A stretch of DNA of 64,000 nucleotides from Helichrysum umbraculigerum (GCA_949592205.1 CATIUR010000012.1:2070501-2134500); one strand, 5' to 3'. Positions 1 through 12,482 are shown, counted from the first letter of the stretch. A program made the numbers and translations. Notes: generated from the sequence alone by a model not told the origin.

Positions 1-339
1 CATGGAATAACAGGACAACCAAGTTTGAGTCATGTGTTCATGCTATGACTTACCAACTAAACCAAGAGTCAAGGAAGATGCATACCTGACCACAAACCAT
101 AGTCATAGATTCACTCATTCGCATCGTGTAGAATTCACTTTCACCTAAAATACAATAGCATCGCAAGGTCAAAATAATTAGTCAAGGTTGCTAGTTGGCA
201 TCCGAATTATAGGGGTACAAAAATTGTATAATAAGTATGCATTATAATATTACAATAGTGACTTTATAGGCATGATGATGTTGCTGCCAGGTTCACTCTC
301 TAGAAGTAAAAGTTCACAAAAGTGCATCGTGGACCACAT

Positions 340-1600
340 AATCTGGTTATAGACGATACTGTATTTTCTATGTTGTAATTTGTAAACACAAAAATTAAAA
401 AGAGTACCCCTCATGATCATACATATCCCAGAATCCTGCAGATGCCATTGTCTTTTAGAATTAGCCCGAGATGGTAGCAACGTAATGACCAGTATATAGG
501 GTGAAACTTCTAATATAAATATTTATATTAGAACATATGTGACTATTACTATGTATTTAAATATTTAATACTCCGTACTATATAACAAATATTGACACGT
601 TTAAGCAAGAAATAAAAGGTACTTCAGGTACAAGGGACTACCAGTACTAGCTAGGGGTGTTAACGAGCAACACAAGCCCATTTCTATCATACAAATTGAC
701 ATTTATTGGCAATCTTATATGCTGACTAGCCACACCTATCTCAAGATTGAACAAAGTTAAGAGCACAAATCAGTCTGACTATTATATCAGGGACTCATTG
801 AGTTTGGTAGACCAAATTCTAGCATTAACTGAGGAACACAAATCTCAATACAAAATGAACAGATTTAGAGCATTTTGAAAACTGCTAAAAAGAGTGAGTA
901 AAAACGAAAGACCTTGAATGGCAGCCCTTGCTGAATTGAAGTTGGTTTTGGTGTTGGAGTAAAGCCTCTTCCAATCATCAAGTATCATTTTGCTTGGAGG
1001 TAAAAGGTCGAGTGGATTCGTTGCTTTTGATGTTGGCGCCTCTTCAACCGCTCCACCCTCCTCAGCTTCAGCTCCGGAATAAATTTTCTTAAAATATGTA
1101 CTGGAGAAGGGGTCCTTACTGGAAGAAGATACACAGCATATCCAACTCGTGGGATGAACCATCGCATATGCGGCAAAATCAATCCATTGCTCAATTCAGC
1201 CTTGAAGATACAATTTTTTTTTTTTTTTTTAAAGAAGTAAACAAAACAGTGTCTTACATAATCAATCAAACAAGAGGCGAAATTGGGGTTGTCACCATTT
1301 AAGAGAGCAACTGTAAGAAAGCTAGAGTAAATGCAGTCGAGTTGTAACAACAAATTTTGGGGAATTTATAATGTTTTACAAGTTCTTACCATAACAAGCA
1401 GTTGCATTGCATTCAAATAGTGGACCATAAGCACATGAACCTATAAGTTTCAAAACATTTAGAATTATTAAATTAAATAAATATAGAAAACATCATAAAA
1501 ATCAATCATCGTACTTTCCCGATTGGATTCATACGTAGGAAATCTGGTTTTATTCGATACACTCATCTGAAATTCTCTAACCAACTTAAGCTTCACACCT
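340..1600 (-). pseudogene. Unprocessed pseudogene of elongation factor 1B-gamma (eEF1Bgamma)
   Basis: Minus-strand blocks match plant eEF1B-gamma, the GST-like subunit of the guanine-nucleotide exchange complex for eEF1A. In gene order they are: a GST-domain block at about 1511-1598 containing LVREFQM and then, in another frame, FLRMNPIGKV; IEQWIDFAA at 1169-1195; MRWFIPRVGYA at 1135-1167 in a shifted frame; NPLDLLPPSKMILDDWKRLY plus the following seven residues at 938-1018; and GFWDMYDHEGYS at about 400-435, followed by frame-shifted NTVS-like remnants to about 345. An exon end at 913 (CAAG then GT) and an acceptor at 436-441 (CTGCAG) join in phase to give a QGFWDM reading, so introns survive and this is not a retrocopy. 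At least three frame changes and internal stops rule out a functional protein. The region linking the GST and C-terminal domains is much shortened. A weak YDM-like stretch at about 86-120 could be more of the gene but is not relied on. Confidence 0.88.
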
Positions 1601-1952
1601 GTGTATAGTATTCGCCTATTCCGCCACAATGAAATTTTAAAGAAATAATCATCAGTCGAAGTTTACATCCAAATTTATTAAAATGAAAAAATCAAATAGA
1701 TTAAAAAATAATAATAATTGTAAAGCTAATTACCTCTATCAAATACATGGATGTCGCATCCAAATGTGCTCTTCTGTATCCAGTAATCGTAGTATAAACC
1801 AAGTGTCAAAGATGCGTGTTATGAGCATTAGAACCCTAATATACAAATAATGCTCTTCAATCGATACCTTTTTTTTTTATCTCACCAAATAATCTTTTGT
1901 TTATAATCCTCAAATCAAAATGACGAAGCATAGATTAAGTTTAGAAGGTTAC

Positions 1953-2230
1953 CTGGGATCGAGCAACACAACGAAACTTCTTCAATCGTTAGTTTTCTGA
2001 TTTCGACTTTCAAATAACAAGCCTGGTGGATAGACAAAATACAAAAACACAATAATCATTTGAATCATAGATATATGACACGATTGCAAACTAAAAAATA
2101 CACTATGGAAAAATAATAATTTATAATAGTAATTTTTTTGAATACCTGTTGAGGGCAATAGCCAAGATCGAGAATGAGATACATCGAAATGTGTGACTCT
2201 GTGATAAGATGCGATCGTAGAGGGGGAGGG
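1953..2230 (-). other. Candidate 5' exons upstream of the eEF1Bgamma pseudogene
   Basis: On the minus strand a pyrimidine-rich leader ends at 2146 with CAACAG followed by GTATTC. A 70-base block at 1953-2022 is bounded by CCACCAG and by CCCAG/GTAACC. These are plausible GT-AG exon edges in the right place for untranslated or first exons of the eEF1B-gamma copy. There is no protein match, and the call rests only on splice-like signals and position. Confidence 0.25.
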
Positions 2231-2810
2231 AAAATAGGGAAAAAGTTATTTAGGGAGGGAGCCGGGAACTTAAAATTTTTAAATGTAATTTTAAAGTCTT
2301 TGAGAGTTTGAGATGACTTTTAGAAACGGTATATTTTAGTGCTAAAAAATGTGGAATTTGAATTTTGGTGAATTTGATAAATATTAGTTGAATGAGTATA
2401 AATGGACGTAGTATAATATTTCGGATGGAAGGTTATGATATGTGTTAATGAGTCAAACATATAACGAACCACGCGGGTTTGAGATAAGCTTAAACAAAAA
2501 GAAGTACTATTCAATTAATTTCATAAGTAGAGTTTAAAATGTTGATGTTTGACTCGGCACCCTTTAAAACTCATGTAATTTTTCAGTTAAACGAGTCATT
2601 CGAGCTTAACAAGTCAAACGAATAGAGTTTATATAAGAAATTTGTATATTTAAAATTTTAAATATGTAACTGACAAATTTGAATTCAAGACGTCAAATAT
2701 AGAGGAGTTTTCGAGCTACAGAATGAGTTTAATGAGCTCGAGTTAATGAATAAAAAACTTGAACTTGAAATCAACACTATCCCAATAATATCAATAAAAG
2801 TTTAATAGTT
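2231..2810. other. AT-rich spacer, nothing recognised
   Basis: No coding similarity, transposon end or RNA gene was seen. A short open frame on the minus strand (2320-2514) has no recognisable protein features. Confidence 0.5.
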
Positions 2811-3835
2811 GCATATGTAATATTGGTAATGTCATATATCAATATTCTATTATTAAACTTAGGATAATGTCATATTTCATATATTTCATTATTAAACTTA
2901 GGATAATGTCATATATTCAATGATGAATTAATTTTATTTTAAGTTTAATATTGACATATTGATATTTATAATTTATAATGTCATATATCATATATTCCAT
3001 TATTAAACTTAGGATAATGTCATATATTCCAAAATGATGAATTAATTTTATCCTAAGTTTAATAGTGGCATATGTGATATTGGTAATGTCATATATCATA
3101 TATTCCATTATTAAACTTAGAATAATGTCATATATTCCAAAATGATGAATTAATTTTATCATAAGTTTAATATTGGCATATGTGATACTAGTAATGTCGT
3201 ATATCATATATTCCATTATTAAACTTAGGATAATGTCATATATTCTAAAATGATGAATTAATTTTATCCTAAGTTTAATAGTGGCATAAGTGATATTGGT
3301 AATGTCATGAATTAATTTTATCTTAAGTTTAATAGTGGCATATGTGATATTGGTAATGTCATATATCATATATTTCATTATTAAACTTAGGATAATATCA
3401 TATATTTTAAAATGATGAATTCATTTTATCCTAAGTTTAATAGTGTCATATGTGATATTGGTAATGTCATATATCATATATTCCATTATTAAACTTAGGA
3501 TAATATCATATATTCTAAAATGATGAATTCATTTTATCCTAAGTTTAATAGTGTCATATGTGATATTGGTAATGTCATATATAATATATTTCATTATTAA
3601 ACTTAGGATAATATCATATATTCCAAAATGATGAATTAATTTTATCCTAAGTTTAATAGTGACATATGTGATATTGGTAATGTCATATATCATATATTCC
3701 ATTATTAAACTTAGGATGATGTCATATATTCCAAAATGATGAATTAATTTTATCCTAAGTTTAATAGTGGCGTATGTGATATTAGTTTTGTCATATATCA
3801 TATATTCCATTATTAAACTTAGGTAATGTCATATA
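2811..3835. repeat. Tandem array of 108-bp hairpin units
   Basis: About nine copies of an AT-rich unit repeat with a spacing close to 108 bp; the ATTATTAAACTTAGG landmark recurs near 2888, 3000, 3108, 3216, 3379, 3487, 3594 and 3702. One interval is longer because it contains an extra partial unit (about 3305-3360). Each unit contains the 16-base arm ATTAAACTTAGGATAA and, about 30 bases on, its exact reverse complement TTATCCTAAGTTTAAT, so every unit can fold into a hairpin. Copies differ by scattered substitutions. The long minus-strand open frames here are by-products of the repeat. Confidence 0.93.
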
Positions 3836-6355
3836 ACCATTTGACCGTACCATTTCTGCTTGCATACATTAAACTTTTAGGTCAAAATGACTTTAATATG
3901 CTGAGAGTGGAATTCGAATTTGGATCCCAACCCATCCATCTACAAAGAAACATGTTAACCAAGTAAGTTAAATCTTTGTTATCTATGCACCCAGATGGTA
4001 CCACATGATTACGAAACTAACATTGTTTGTATTGTGAGTTGTCATTTGACAAATGAAATCGTAAGTTTGTAAGACTAGAGTTTATCAACACATTTAATTT
4101 TGAATTGCAATTCACTTTATGATTTTTAATTTTTTAAATTTGGTTCGGGTGAACCGAGACCATAGTTCTACAACATACTCATTTCGTCTCATCATAAGTG
4201 TCAATATTATTATTTTGGGTTGTCCCAAATTAATGTTCACTTCCATGTTTTAACCAATCAAAAGAGACTTTAATGAGTAGATATGTTATTTGATTGGTGG
4301 TAACTAGAAAGTATAGTTAGTGGAGAATCCAAAAATTGAAAAGGAGGGAGTAGTAATATTTCTTTTTTAGTTAATATTTTTCGTTACAACTAAAAGTTTT
4401 TAAATAGAAATATATTGGTGTTTTTTTCATTTAGTAATTCTAGAAACTTTCTTTCATATCTTAAGTTTTTTAAAATCTAATTATTAGAGTATTATTAAAT
4501 TATTAAAATTAATTAATAGTATTAATTTTGACATTTTATAAATTGTAACCACAGTTACGATTGCACTTCATTTCATTTTCTAAACATTAAAATGTTTGAA
4601 ATTTTCGCCGGCATTTACAACCCCTCTTCTTTTGTACCCTAACCCTACAATTTCATTTTTGGTTCCTCAAAGGCGCTCTAGATCTACGGAGAACCCAAAC
4701 CCGCCGTAGCGTCACCACACCCGATTGGCCACTTACAACCCAAACGAAGTCAGTGTTTGTACCAATTGCTTCAATTCCTCAAAGGTATATGCTTTCCCTT
4801 TTTTTCTTCATCTCGTTTTACAATTTGAGTTCAGCATGAACCAAAACAATTATGTATAATTAAACTATTGCAAATACAATAATTTTAATGTTAGATGTTA
4901 GATTGCAGAAAAGACATATACTAATCCTTTTGGAATGTCAGGTTCAACATTAATTTACTAACTAATAAGGCTTCAATATTCTTTTTTATGTTGTATTCAT
5001 CTATGATATATGGTATGTGATGTTAAGTATTTTCCCTGCTCAAATAGTTCATGTAATAGATTTTTAGCACATCCTTCCCAATTTATATACGCAACTGCCC
5101 TCACATGAAAAAGCACCTAATGGTCTTCAAGGTGAGTAAGTTCTTTGATGCTTTAATTTCATTATTTGTATTTGTTTGATCATCTATAAATTTGAGACTG
5201 TTATGACCACTTAAAATGACTCGTTTCGTGTCCACTTAACAGATCTGTTCTCTTATGTGCATTTTTGTGTGTGTAGGTTATGCTACTTCAATAAATCGTA
5301 AAAGCTGGAAGATATACTGCAACCTTTGATGAACACCCTTATCAATTTTAGTAAGGTGTATAGCTCTATCAATCATGTGCAGTGCTTGGTAAGTTGTTGA
5401 GAAGACCTATACTTCTGTTCTCTGATGTTTAAAACTTTATCATTTAAGTATTTCTTTGAGTTGAACTAGTTCTCTGTATTATTGTAATGACATCTTATAT
5501 CATGGTATGTAAATCAGTTGGGTCAATGCTCTCTTATCTTGTATATAATAAGCGTAAAAAATTTGGTTTCTGCAGTCAATCAAAATGCCGAGGAAGTTAA
5601 ACAAGTTATTAAGTACGTATGTGACATGCCTTTAATTTCCTACACTCCGTATCTCATGGAAAAAGTATGGTTTGCTATCGGTGAGTGTCCCCCTTTGGCC
5701 TTGTTGTATCAAGTTACCTAAAGGTAATAGTTTGATTACTTTTGATGTAATGACAAGTTTTGACATATCATTGTGGATTGTTCATTTTGCCACCTCGAAG
5801 ATCACTCTATGAGGCGTTTCTAAAAGAATTTTCTCAAAAATAATCAGTGCTTTGTTTTAATCTTGCTTCGAAGAAAGTAACTAATGAAAGTACGAATCCC
5901 AAATATGGGTAGGATAGCCTAAGTTGGCGCTCAATCACAAATGTGAATTGCTATATTTCGCTAATTCGTTGCTTTTGTCAACTATATATGTTTCTTTAGT
6001 TTTTTGAAATGGTAAATATATGTTAGGTTCTTAAAATTGCAAGCGAAGGAAGATGAAGATGAGTCAGGTCTTTAGCCGATCAAGTCATATGAAAGAAGAA
6101 TACACATGGGAGAAGTTTTTTAATACTCTATAGGATTATAATTGAGAGTTTTTTCGTATTGATTTACGCATTTCATAGTAGGAGGTATTTGTAAGAGCAC
6201 AATATGATGAGTAGTAGTTTTGTTATATGTTATTGTATTGTTGTTGTGACTAAAATGAAATAGTTTTAATTTTTTGTTTCACATTCTTGTTTCACATTCT
6301 CAATATAGTAGCATGAATGTATTTTATTTTCTTTTCAAACAAGAAAATAAATAAA
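3836..6355. other. Unassigned AT-rich region with weak splice-like signals
   Basis: No protein family is recognisable. Between about 4640 and 5720, several plus-strand segments are bounded by plausible GT/AG signals: TCAAAG/GTATAT near 4783, TTCAAG/GTGAGT near 5131, GTGTAG near 5277, CTGCAG near 5576, and ATCG/GTGAGT near 5681. The last segment has an open frame reading NQNAEEVKQVIKYVCDMPL, which I could not assign. This could be a remnant of a spliced host transcript or captured gene DNA in a transposon. The rest shows nothing specific. Confidence 0.25.
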
Positions 6356-6680
6356 TTAAAAAGTGTTGCTTGATGTAAGAGAAGCTTAAGAAAAAGTGTT
6401 GCATTTTACTGGAAAAAGTGTTGTCAAAGCTTGGTGAAAGTAAAGAAAAAGTGTAGCCTTTGAGCAAAATAAGTGTTGCACTTAAAAAGTGTTGCATTCA
6501 CTAAACATATGCAACATTGTTAGAAAGTGTTGCATATTCTTACAGATGTGTTGCGTTAAATCTAAGGCGATGTTGGCTAAGGCAGCATTTGGTAAAGTGT
6601 TGCATTAGCCATAGTGCAATTCTTTTAAGATTTAATGCAACATTTTATGGGTGTTGCTTTAGCTTCATTTTGTTGTAGTG
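6356..6680 (-). mobile_element. Terminal segment of a CACTA (En/Spm) transposon, motif AAGTGTTGC
   Basis: Read on the minus strand the segment starts at 6680 with CACTACAACAAAATG, a typical CACTA terminus. Inside it, on the plus strand, AAGTGTTGC or close variants recur about ten times between 6361 and 6655, as expected of subterminal transposase-binding repeats. No matching opposite terminus was found to the left, so only one end is visible. No transposase was seen. Confidence 0.7.
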
Positions 6681-7704
6681 ATTGGTCATATATAATCATC
6701 TAAAATGTGGCCATAAACATCATTTAGATACACATTTGTGATATGGTGTGACTATTATAAAGTCATATAGTCACATGATCGTGCTAGAAATTAATGTGAC
6801 TATACACACTAGCTTTTGGCATTCTAACACACACTAAACTTTAGACACATATATTAAGTTATGTGACCTTATGTACCGAATTTTGGCTACACTAAAATCA
6901 TGTGTGACAAACTCGACTATATGATTTAGTCACATAAACAATTACTTCATCTGACATATAAAGTCTCATGATTTAGACACACAAACTAACACTCAATGTG
7001 ACTAATATCAAATTTAAGGATAATTGTTTTTGCCCATTTTTGCTCTAAATAATAGCCACATGAATATTTCACAACGTGACTGTTGTGAACATATTGATCA
7101 CATATAATCACCTAAAATGTGGCCATAAACATCATTTAAATACACATTTTGTGATATGGTGTGGCTATTATAAAGCCATATAGTCACATGATCGTGCTAG
7201 AAAATAATGTGACTATACACAGTAGCTTTTGGCATTCTAATACACACTAAACTTTAGACACACATAATAAGTTATGTGACCATATGTACCGAATTTTGGC
7301 TACACTGAAATCATGTGTGACAAACTCGACTATATGATTTAGTCACATAAACAATTACTTCATGTGACCATATAGTGGCATTTGGTCATTGTGTTCAAGT
7401 GTGTGACATAGATTTGTCACATTTTATGTGTATAACGTGACTAATGCTTCGAACTTACTCTTCATTTGTCACGCGTTCCAAATTCATATGTGACTAAATA
7501 ATTAGCCAAAAAATAGCAGTGCCATTTAGCCACATAAATGTTCAAAAGTGTAGCAATACATTTCAGAATGGTCACACGATTGGAGTTCAGATGTGGCTAA
7601 CTAATAAGGTGAATTTTATTTTTGTACCTTTAGTCACAAAAATATTCGAATGTGTGACCGTTTGATTTCAACTATGTGTGACCAAATCGCAAATTTGTAC
7701 TAGT
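6681..7704 (-). mobile_element. Terminal segment of a second CACTA-type transposon with TGTGAC repeats
   Basis: Read on the minus strand the segment begins at 7704 with CACTAGTACAAATTTGCG, another typical CACTA-type end. It is dense in GTGAC/GTCAC and TGTGACTA-like motifs, unlike the AAGTGTTGC motif next door, so it belongs to a different family. Its other terminus is not visible. The border at 6680/6681 suggests that the first element inserted into or truncated this one. Confidence 0.65.
6682..7372. repeat. Direct duplication of about 290 bp inside the CACTA end
   Basis: The stretch from about 6682 to 6975 recurs at about 7089 to 7372, offset by roughly 406 bases. Shared landmarks include AAAATGTGGCCATAAACATC, ATGATCGTGCTAGAAA and GTACCGAATTTTGGCTACAC. 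The copies differ at scattered bases and small indels. Confidence 0.85.
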
Positions 7705-7829
7705 GTACCATTTATGTGGTATTTTGCCTAGTAAATGGTACCTGGGGTGCCATTTGACTCCCCTATTGCTTGCTCGCCCCGTGTAACGCTTTGAGGCTTG
7801 TTCTTTGAGCTTAAAGGCTTGTACCATGA

Positions 7830-9302
7830 CCAACTCCCTTCTCCTATAAATACCACCTCATTTCCTCATTTCAAAACACACCTCTCACCTCATTCTTCTC
7901 TCTCTAAGAGCTCTCTCTCTACTTTCTCTCTCTAAAGTTTTAGTTAGTTAGTTAGGTTAGTTTTAGGTTAGATCTTGGTTAATATTTAACCAAGACTAAC
8001 GAAGGGTAACTTTTGTAATAGAGTTGGAATTCTTGGAGGATCTCCTTTGTAATATTGTTCGGGATATTTCGGAGCTCTGTCCGTGTAATCATTCAGCTAC
8101 TATTCAATCTACGCATTACTTTCGGTTATTTCTATCCTTATCTTTCATAATGTTGCATGTTGTTATTATGTCTGATTTAGGATACATTGTCATGATTAGT
8201 GAGTAGATTAGCTATTGTGTTTGTTATGATGTAGTTTGCTTGTTAATATTTGGGGTGATGCTACTTTAAATACACAATTGGGAAAATTTCATTATGAAAC
8301 AACGGAGGTAATGTTATACGGCTTTCATTTGTATAGCGCCCGAAACATCACTAATGTGTGGAATACGGAACGTGGAAGCTATGAAAGTCGTGGGCACAAT
8401 CCGTTGTGGAATAATGTTCCCAATTGTTACATATTGAAAACTCGGTGTACTGTTTAACTATACATTTATGATTTCAAACTAAACTATCGCCTTTCCTTCA
8501 ATAAACGTGGTTAGAACATTTATGTCAAGGAGTTGCGAACCTTGATCAAACGGTCACTACCTATCTATGTTTTCTTAAAATAAACATGGTCTGATTCTGA
8601 AGCTGTGAAAATACTGCCTAACCTATCGTATAGTACACCGTGGATTAATCAGGGATTTGTTGGGATTGAACTATTAAAGTGAACGGGTTGTTTAGCTATC
8701 ATAGATGGTTTTACTGTAATACAAAGCTTAAATATACTAAGATCAGATGACCGTAAAGTATGTAATACAGGAAACGCCATAAAACGACTGAGTATCTGGT
8801 ATAGCATTGGAAACACCTCTGGTGGAGTACAAACACGCGGAAGCCATGGAAAGGTCATAGGCTGAACACTGTATTGCATCCTGGCAAAGTTTGTGATCCA
8901 GGAAAGACCGTAATACGGGTGAATACACAGTATAACATTGGAAACACCTCTTGTGAAGTACAATTACGTACAAACTGTGGAAAACCCTGTTGATTGAAGA
9001 CTGTATCACAACCAAACATCTTTGAACTCAATTACAACCATTAATGTGTATGTAAATCAGTCACCACCTGTCTTGAATCTTAAATGTCTTGTCTAGCTTA
9101 GATATTGCTGTCTGTGTTAAGAAAGATCAGTGGATATATTGCAGACTGTCGCCTTATTCCTGCACCCCATCTGGAGGGTCACTTGGTCTCATCACAAGAG
9201 ACGGTGAGGAATGTTTCAAGGCAGTCCGATTTGATCAGAATCTTGACAGCCTAATACTCAGTGACATACTGATCAGTTTACCTGGTCAGTAGGGTACTAG
9301 TG
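7830..9302 (+). mobile_element. LTR-A copy 1, left part (large solo LTR, interrupted by Gypsy-1)
   Basis: From the TATA box onward this matches the complete LTR-A at 32279-34889. Shared features are a CT-rich leader, a TTAATATTTAAC-like stretch followed by CTAACGAAGG, a conserved GGAAGCTATGAAAGTCGTGG block, and GGAAACACCTCTGGTGGAGT modules. Its upstream U3 (7705-7830) is unlike the complete copy, so the 5' end is replaced or lost and the start is not resolved. Gypsy-1 inserted at 9302. The remainder of this LTR resumes at 18728. Confidence 0.8.
7845..7851 (+). promoter_or_regulatory. TATA box of LTR-A copy 1
   Basis: TATAAAT lies directly before a CT-rich leader, in the same relative position as in the complete LTR-A (32957-32963). 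Confidence 0.6.
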
Positions 9303-12300
9303 TGTAACACCCCCAAATTTAACAGTTTACGGAAGCGAGTTTTGGGTGTTACTAATCAATAATCACAAGCACAAAGGATACAGTGAACGACTCTAAATGA
9401 GACGTTCGAAAAGTTATTACATTACTACATAAGTAGTTTCAAAATACAAGCTCGAGTTCAAGTAAATTCCTAGAGATTCTAATACATAACAGTAAGTACA
9501 AAAGTAATGTAATAAAATCTCCAAGCTTGTAAATGCATGCGACTCGAGCTAAGAAAGCTTATCCTGCTGGGCATCCCTACTGATGCTGTGTACCTGAGAA
9601 GCATTACTAAAACGGTCAACCAAAAGGTTGGTGAATCTCACAGGTTTGTAAGTAAGTGAATAGTTTGAACACACATGTAGTATTTGTAATTCATAGCCAG
9701 CCAGTAAGTAACGATCACAGGTTATGCTCATCGTTTACTTAAGTTTTAATAAGTGGGTGGTTGCAGGTCATGCAAACCGTTTGATACAATTGCCATGAGC
9801 CACCATAGTTGAAGCTTAACGTACAGTATATATAGGTACCCCCCCATGAATGTAATCCAAAACATTCATATGAAACGAGTAAGAAACGCCCGTTTCTACA
9901 GGAACGGTTCGTGGTAGTGCGTGCTACCCCGGGCGGGGATTGTCAGTCCCATATGGATCCATATACTAAAACTCGCGCTTATCACATAACTAACAACTAT
10001 GATTAAGGAGGATTTCATTGGATTAGTCGAAAACTCATGCAATTGGCGTATCCGTAATCTCGTACAATATGTAAATCATGGCAGCAAGTAAGTTTTGTGT
10101 GTTCATGTAAAACAGTAATGCATCTCACCCCTGAGTAAAAACAGTAAAGTAGGGGCTGTGAGACTCACCTGAGTCTAGCAGACAATGCAGTAAGCAAGCA
10201 AAGTAGTATCCCGAACTAGCAACCCTTAGCGTCCTAATACGCATAAGGTTTAGTAAGTAAATGGAATACTTGTAAAGTATCCATGCTAGTTGTTCCCAAA
10301 CTAGTTAATGTCCATTTGTTGTTTGTACGTTTGTATTTGTTTGTAAGTTGTAGTTTGTAGAAAAGTTGTACGGCCCGTTGGTATCGGCGTATAATAATAA
10401 TTCCATCCATTATTATTATGTATTCTTAGTAGTTGTACAGTTGTAAAGCGTACTTGTATAATTGTTTGTTTGTATCACAACGTGTATCGTGTGCGTAAGT
10501 TCCAGTGGGTCTAATCCCCAAAGGGTACGAGTGAAATCTCGTATGTGTTTGAGCGTAAGCTCGTAGCAATTAACGTGTAATCCCGCACGTAAGTATTGAG
10601 TGAACTCATAAGTTCGTATCGGGTGCAATCCCGTGTAGTTGTTCAAGTGTATGTTTGTTGGAGTGCAATCTCCTAAGTATTTTCGAGTGCAGTCTCGTGT
10701 GTGTGAGTGAAATCTCACGTTCAGTTAAGTATAATCTTGTACGTATTCGAGTATTTGTGTATAATTCCAAAAGTATGGTATTTTCATGTATAAGTCGTAT
10801 CGTATTTGATTTGGTTGTTGAAAAGTGATTTTTAGACACTTAGAGGTTTTTGGCCTCTGTTTTTAGGTTTTTGCGACACTAAATGCGACACAACCCTTGT
10901 GTTACATGATTTATGCGACACAACCCTTGTGTCACATGGATGCAACTTAATGCGACACAATATGCGACACAACCCTTGTGTCATATGATTTATGCGACAC
11001 AACCCTTGTGACACATGGATGCAACTTAATGCGACACAATATGCGACACAACCCTTGTGTCACATGATTTATGCGACACAACCCTTGTGACACATGGATG
11101 CAACTTAATGCGACACAATATGCGACACAACCCTTGTGTCACATGGTTGCCATGCGACACAACATGTGACACAAGCCTTGTGTCACATGAAAGTTTGGTC
11201 CTATGCAACACAGCGACTGACTTCGTTTTTAAGCTCGGTTTTGGGTCAAACGACCCCGGTTTGACCCAAAACTTTTACACAAGTTCTAAAATGGCTAAAT
11301 AACGTTAGAAAAATTATCGTTTCGTTTCGGGGGGTCTCGAGATGTCCGTTCACATTTAACGTCACTAAAACTAAACATATGTTTACTAATCTATTTTTCT
11401 AGTAAAATGGGGGCGTTTTGGAGGTAAACTTCCTTCACGAAAGTTGTAGCCAACGGAAAAACGAAGATTTCATGTTTAGGTTATATTTGCTAGTTTTGAA
11501 CGTACGATTTTATAAAAATTCGAGAAAGGGACTGTTTTGAGTTTACGGTTTCGGTTTATACTTTCAAGTTTTAAAAACGAGTTTTAACATATCATTTGGA
11601 CATTATGAAGCTAGGGGAACAACATACATGCAAAATAATTAAAATCGGAAAGTTTCGGAAGTCGCCGGAAAACTTACAAAGTCGTCGAAATGAGAAACCG
11701 AAAAGATAAGTTTGTAGCTCTCGTTCACGTGATCGCTTTTCTCCAAACGGGTATAGACCTCCGAGGTGTTTTAATGGTGTTTTTAGGATGTTTAAGTGAC
11801 GGTTTTAGAGAGAGAGGGAGAAAACCGATTGAGAGAGAGAGAAGAGAGGAAGATTGAGTGAGGAGGTGAGTTTGGTTATGATTTTGATCAAAGGGGTATG
11901 GGGGGGGGGGGGGGGGGTTGTCCCCTTGACCCTTGGCCGGCCCATGGTGGGGCCACATGGTGTGGTCTCACCAATTTTTGCTCATCCGTGTTTGCGCTCC
12001 GTGCGGTGTTCGTTTCCCCGGTCGTTTAAACGTTAAAATCATTTTGTACGCGATTAAATATACGTTTTAAATTACGAAATATTACTCGATAATTAAGTTG
12101 AAGTATTTTATCAAAATACTAGTTTTCAAGTTATAAATCATAACTTTGTTTGTTTTGTCGGTTGGTCGAGTTTTCGGAGAGTTCGGTGACGTTTTAATTA
12201 AAACACACGTTTTCCGTTATATTATAAACATAATATAAAGTAGTAGTCAAAGTAATTAAATAATTTCACATTATTTAATAATTGTTTTTCCAACGTCCGT

Positions 12301-12482
12301 ATGTGTGTACGATTGTTGTTTTATACGATATGTACGAATCATATACGCGTATATATATATATATTCCATCCATATATATATAATAAGTAAATAATGTATA
12401 TAACCCTATTTCATATTATATACAAGTAATAAACACGTAATTAGGGAAATTTTAAATTGGCCCTAAATTTGGGGTTGTTACA
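9303..12482 (-). repeat. Gypsy-1 3' LTR
   Basis: The LTR begins TGTAACACCCCCAAATTT and ends AAATTTGGGGTTGTTACA on the plus strand, so its ends form an inverted repeat of about 18 bases rather than only TG/CA. It contains the GCGACACAA array, an 18-base G run at 11900-11917 and an (AT) tract near 12350. Confidence 0.95.
10871..11200 (-). repeat. GCGACACAA/TTGTGTC array in the Gypsy-1 3' LTR, 79-bp period
   Basis: A palindrome-like core, TGCGACACAACCCTTGTGTC, recurs about eight times. Core pairs are arranged in higher-order units of 79 bp, with first cores at 10884 and 10963 and further units at the same spacing. A GATGCAACTTAATGCGACAC linker separates units. In element sense the array precedes a TATA-like TTATACATG near 10785-10800. 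Confidence 0.92.

Noticed and set aside
845..1162. A complete small gene at the eEF1B-gamma match
   Set aside because: The frame covers only part of one exon, runs into intron, and neighbouring exons are in other frames with stops.
2100..2120. CACTATGGAAAAAT as a CACTA terminus
   Set aside because: No subterminal repeats, partner end or target duplication.
2917..3810. Long minus-strand open frames of 153 and 93 codons
   Set aside because: They repeat the same peptide because they lie on the 108-bp tandem units; no protein features.
8024..8457. Two short plus-strand frames as genes
   Set aside because: They lie in LTR-A and are not kept open in the other LTR-A copies.
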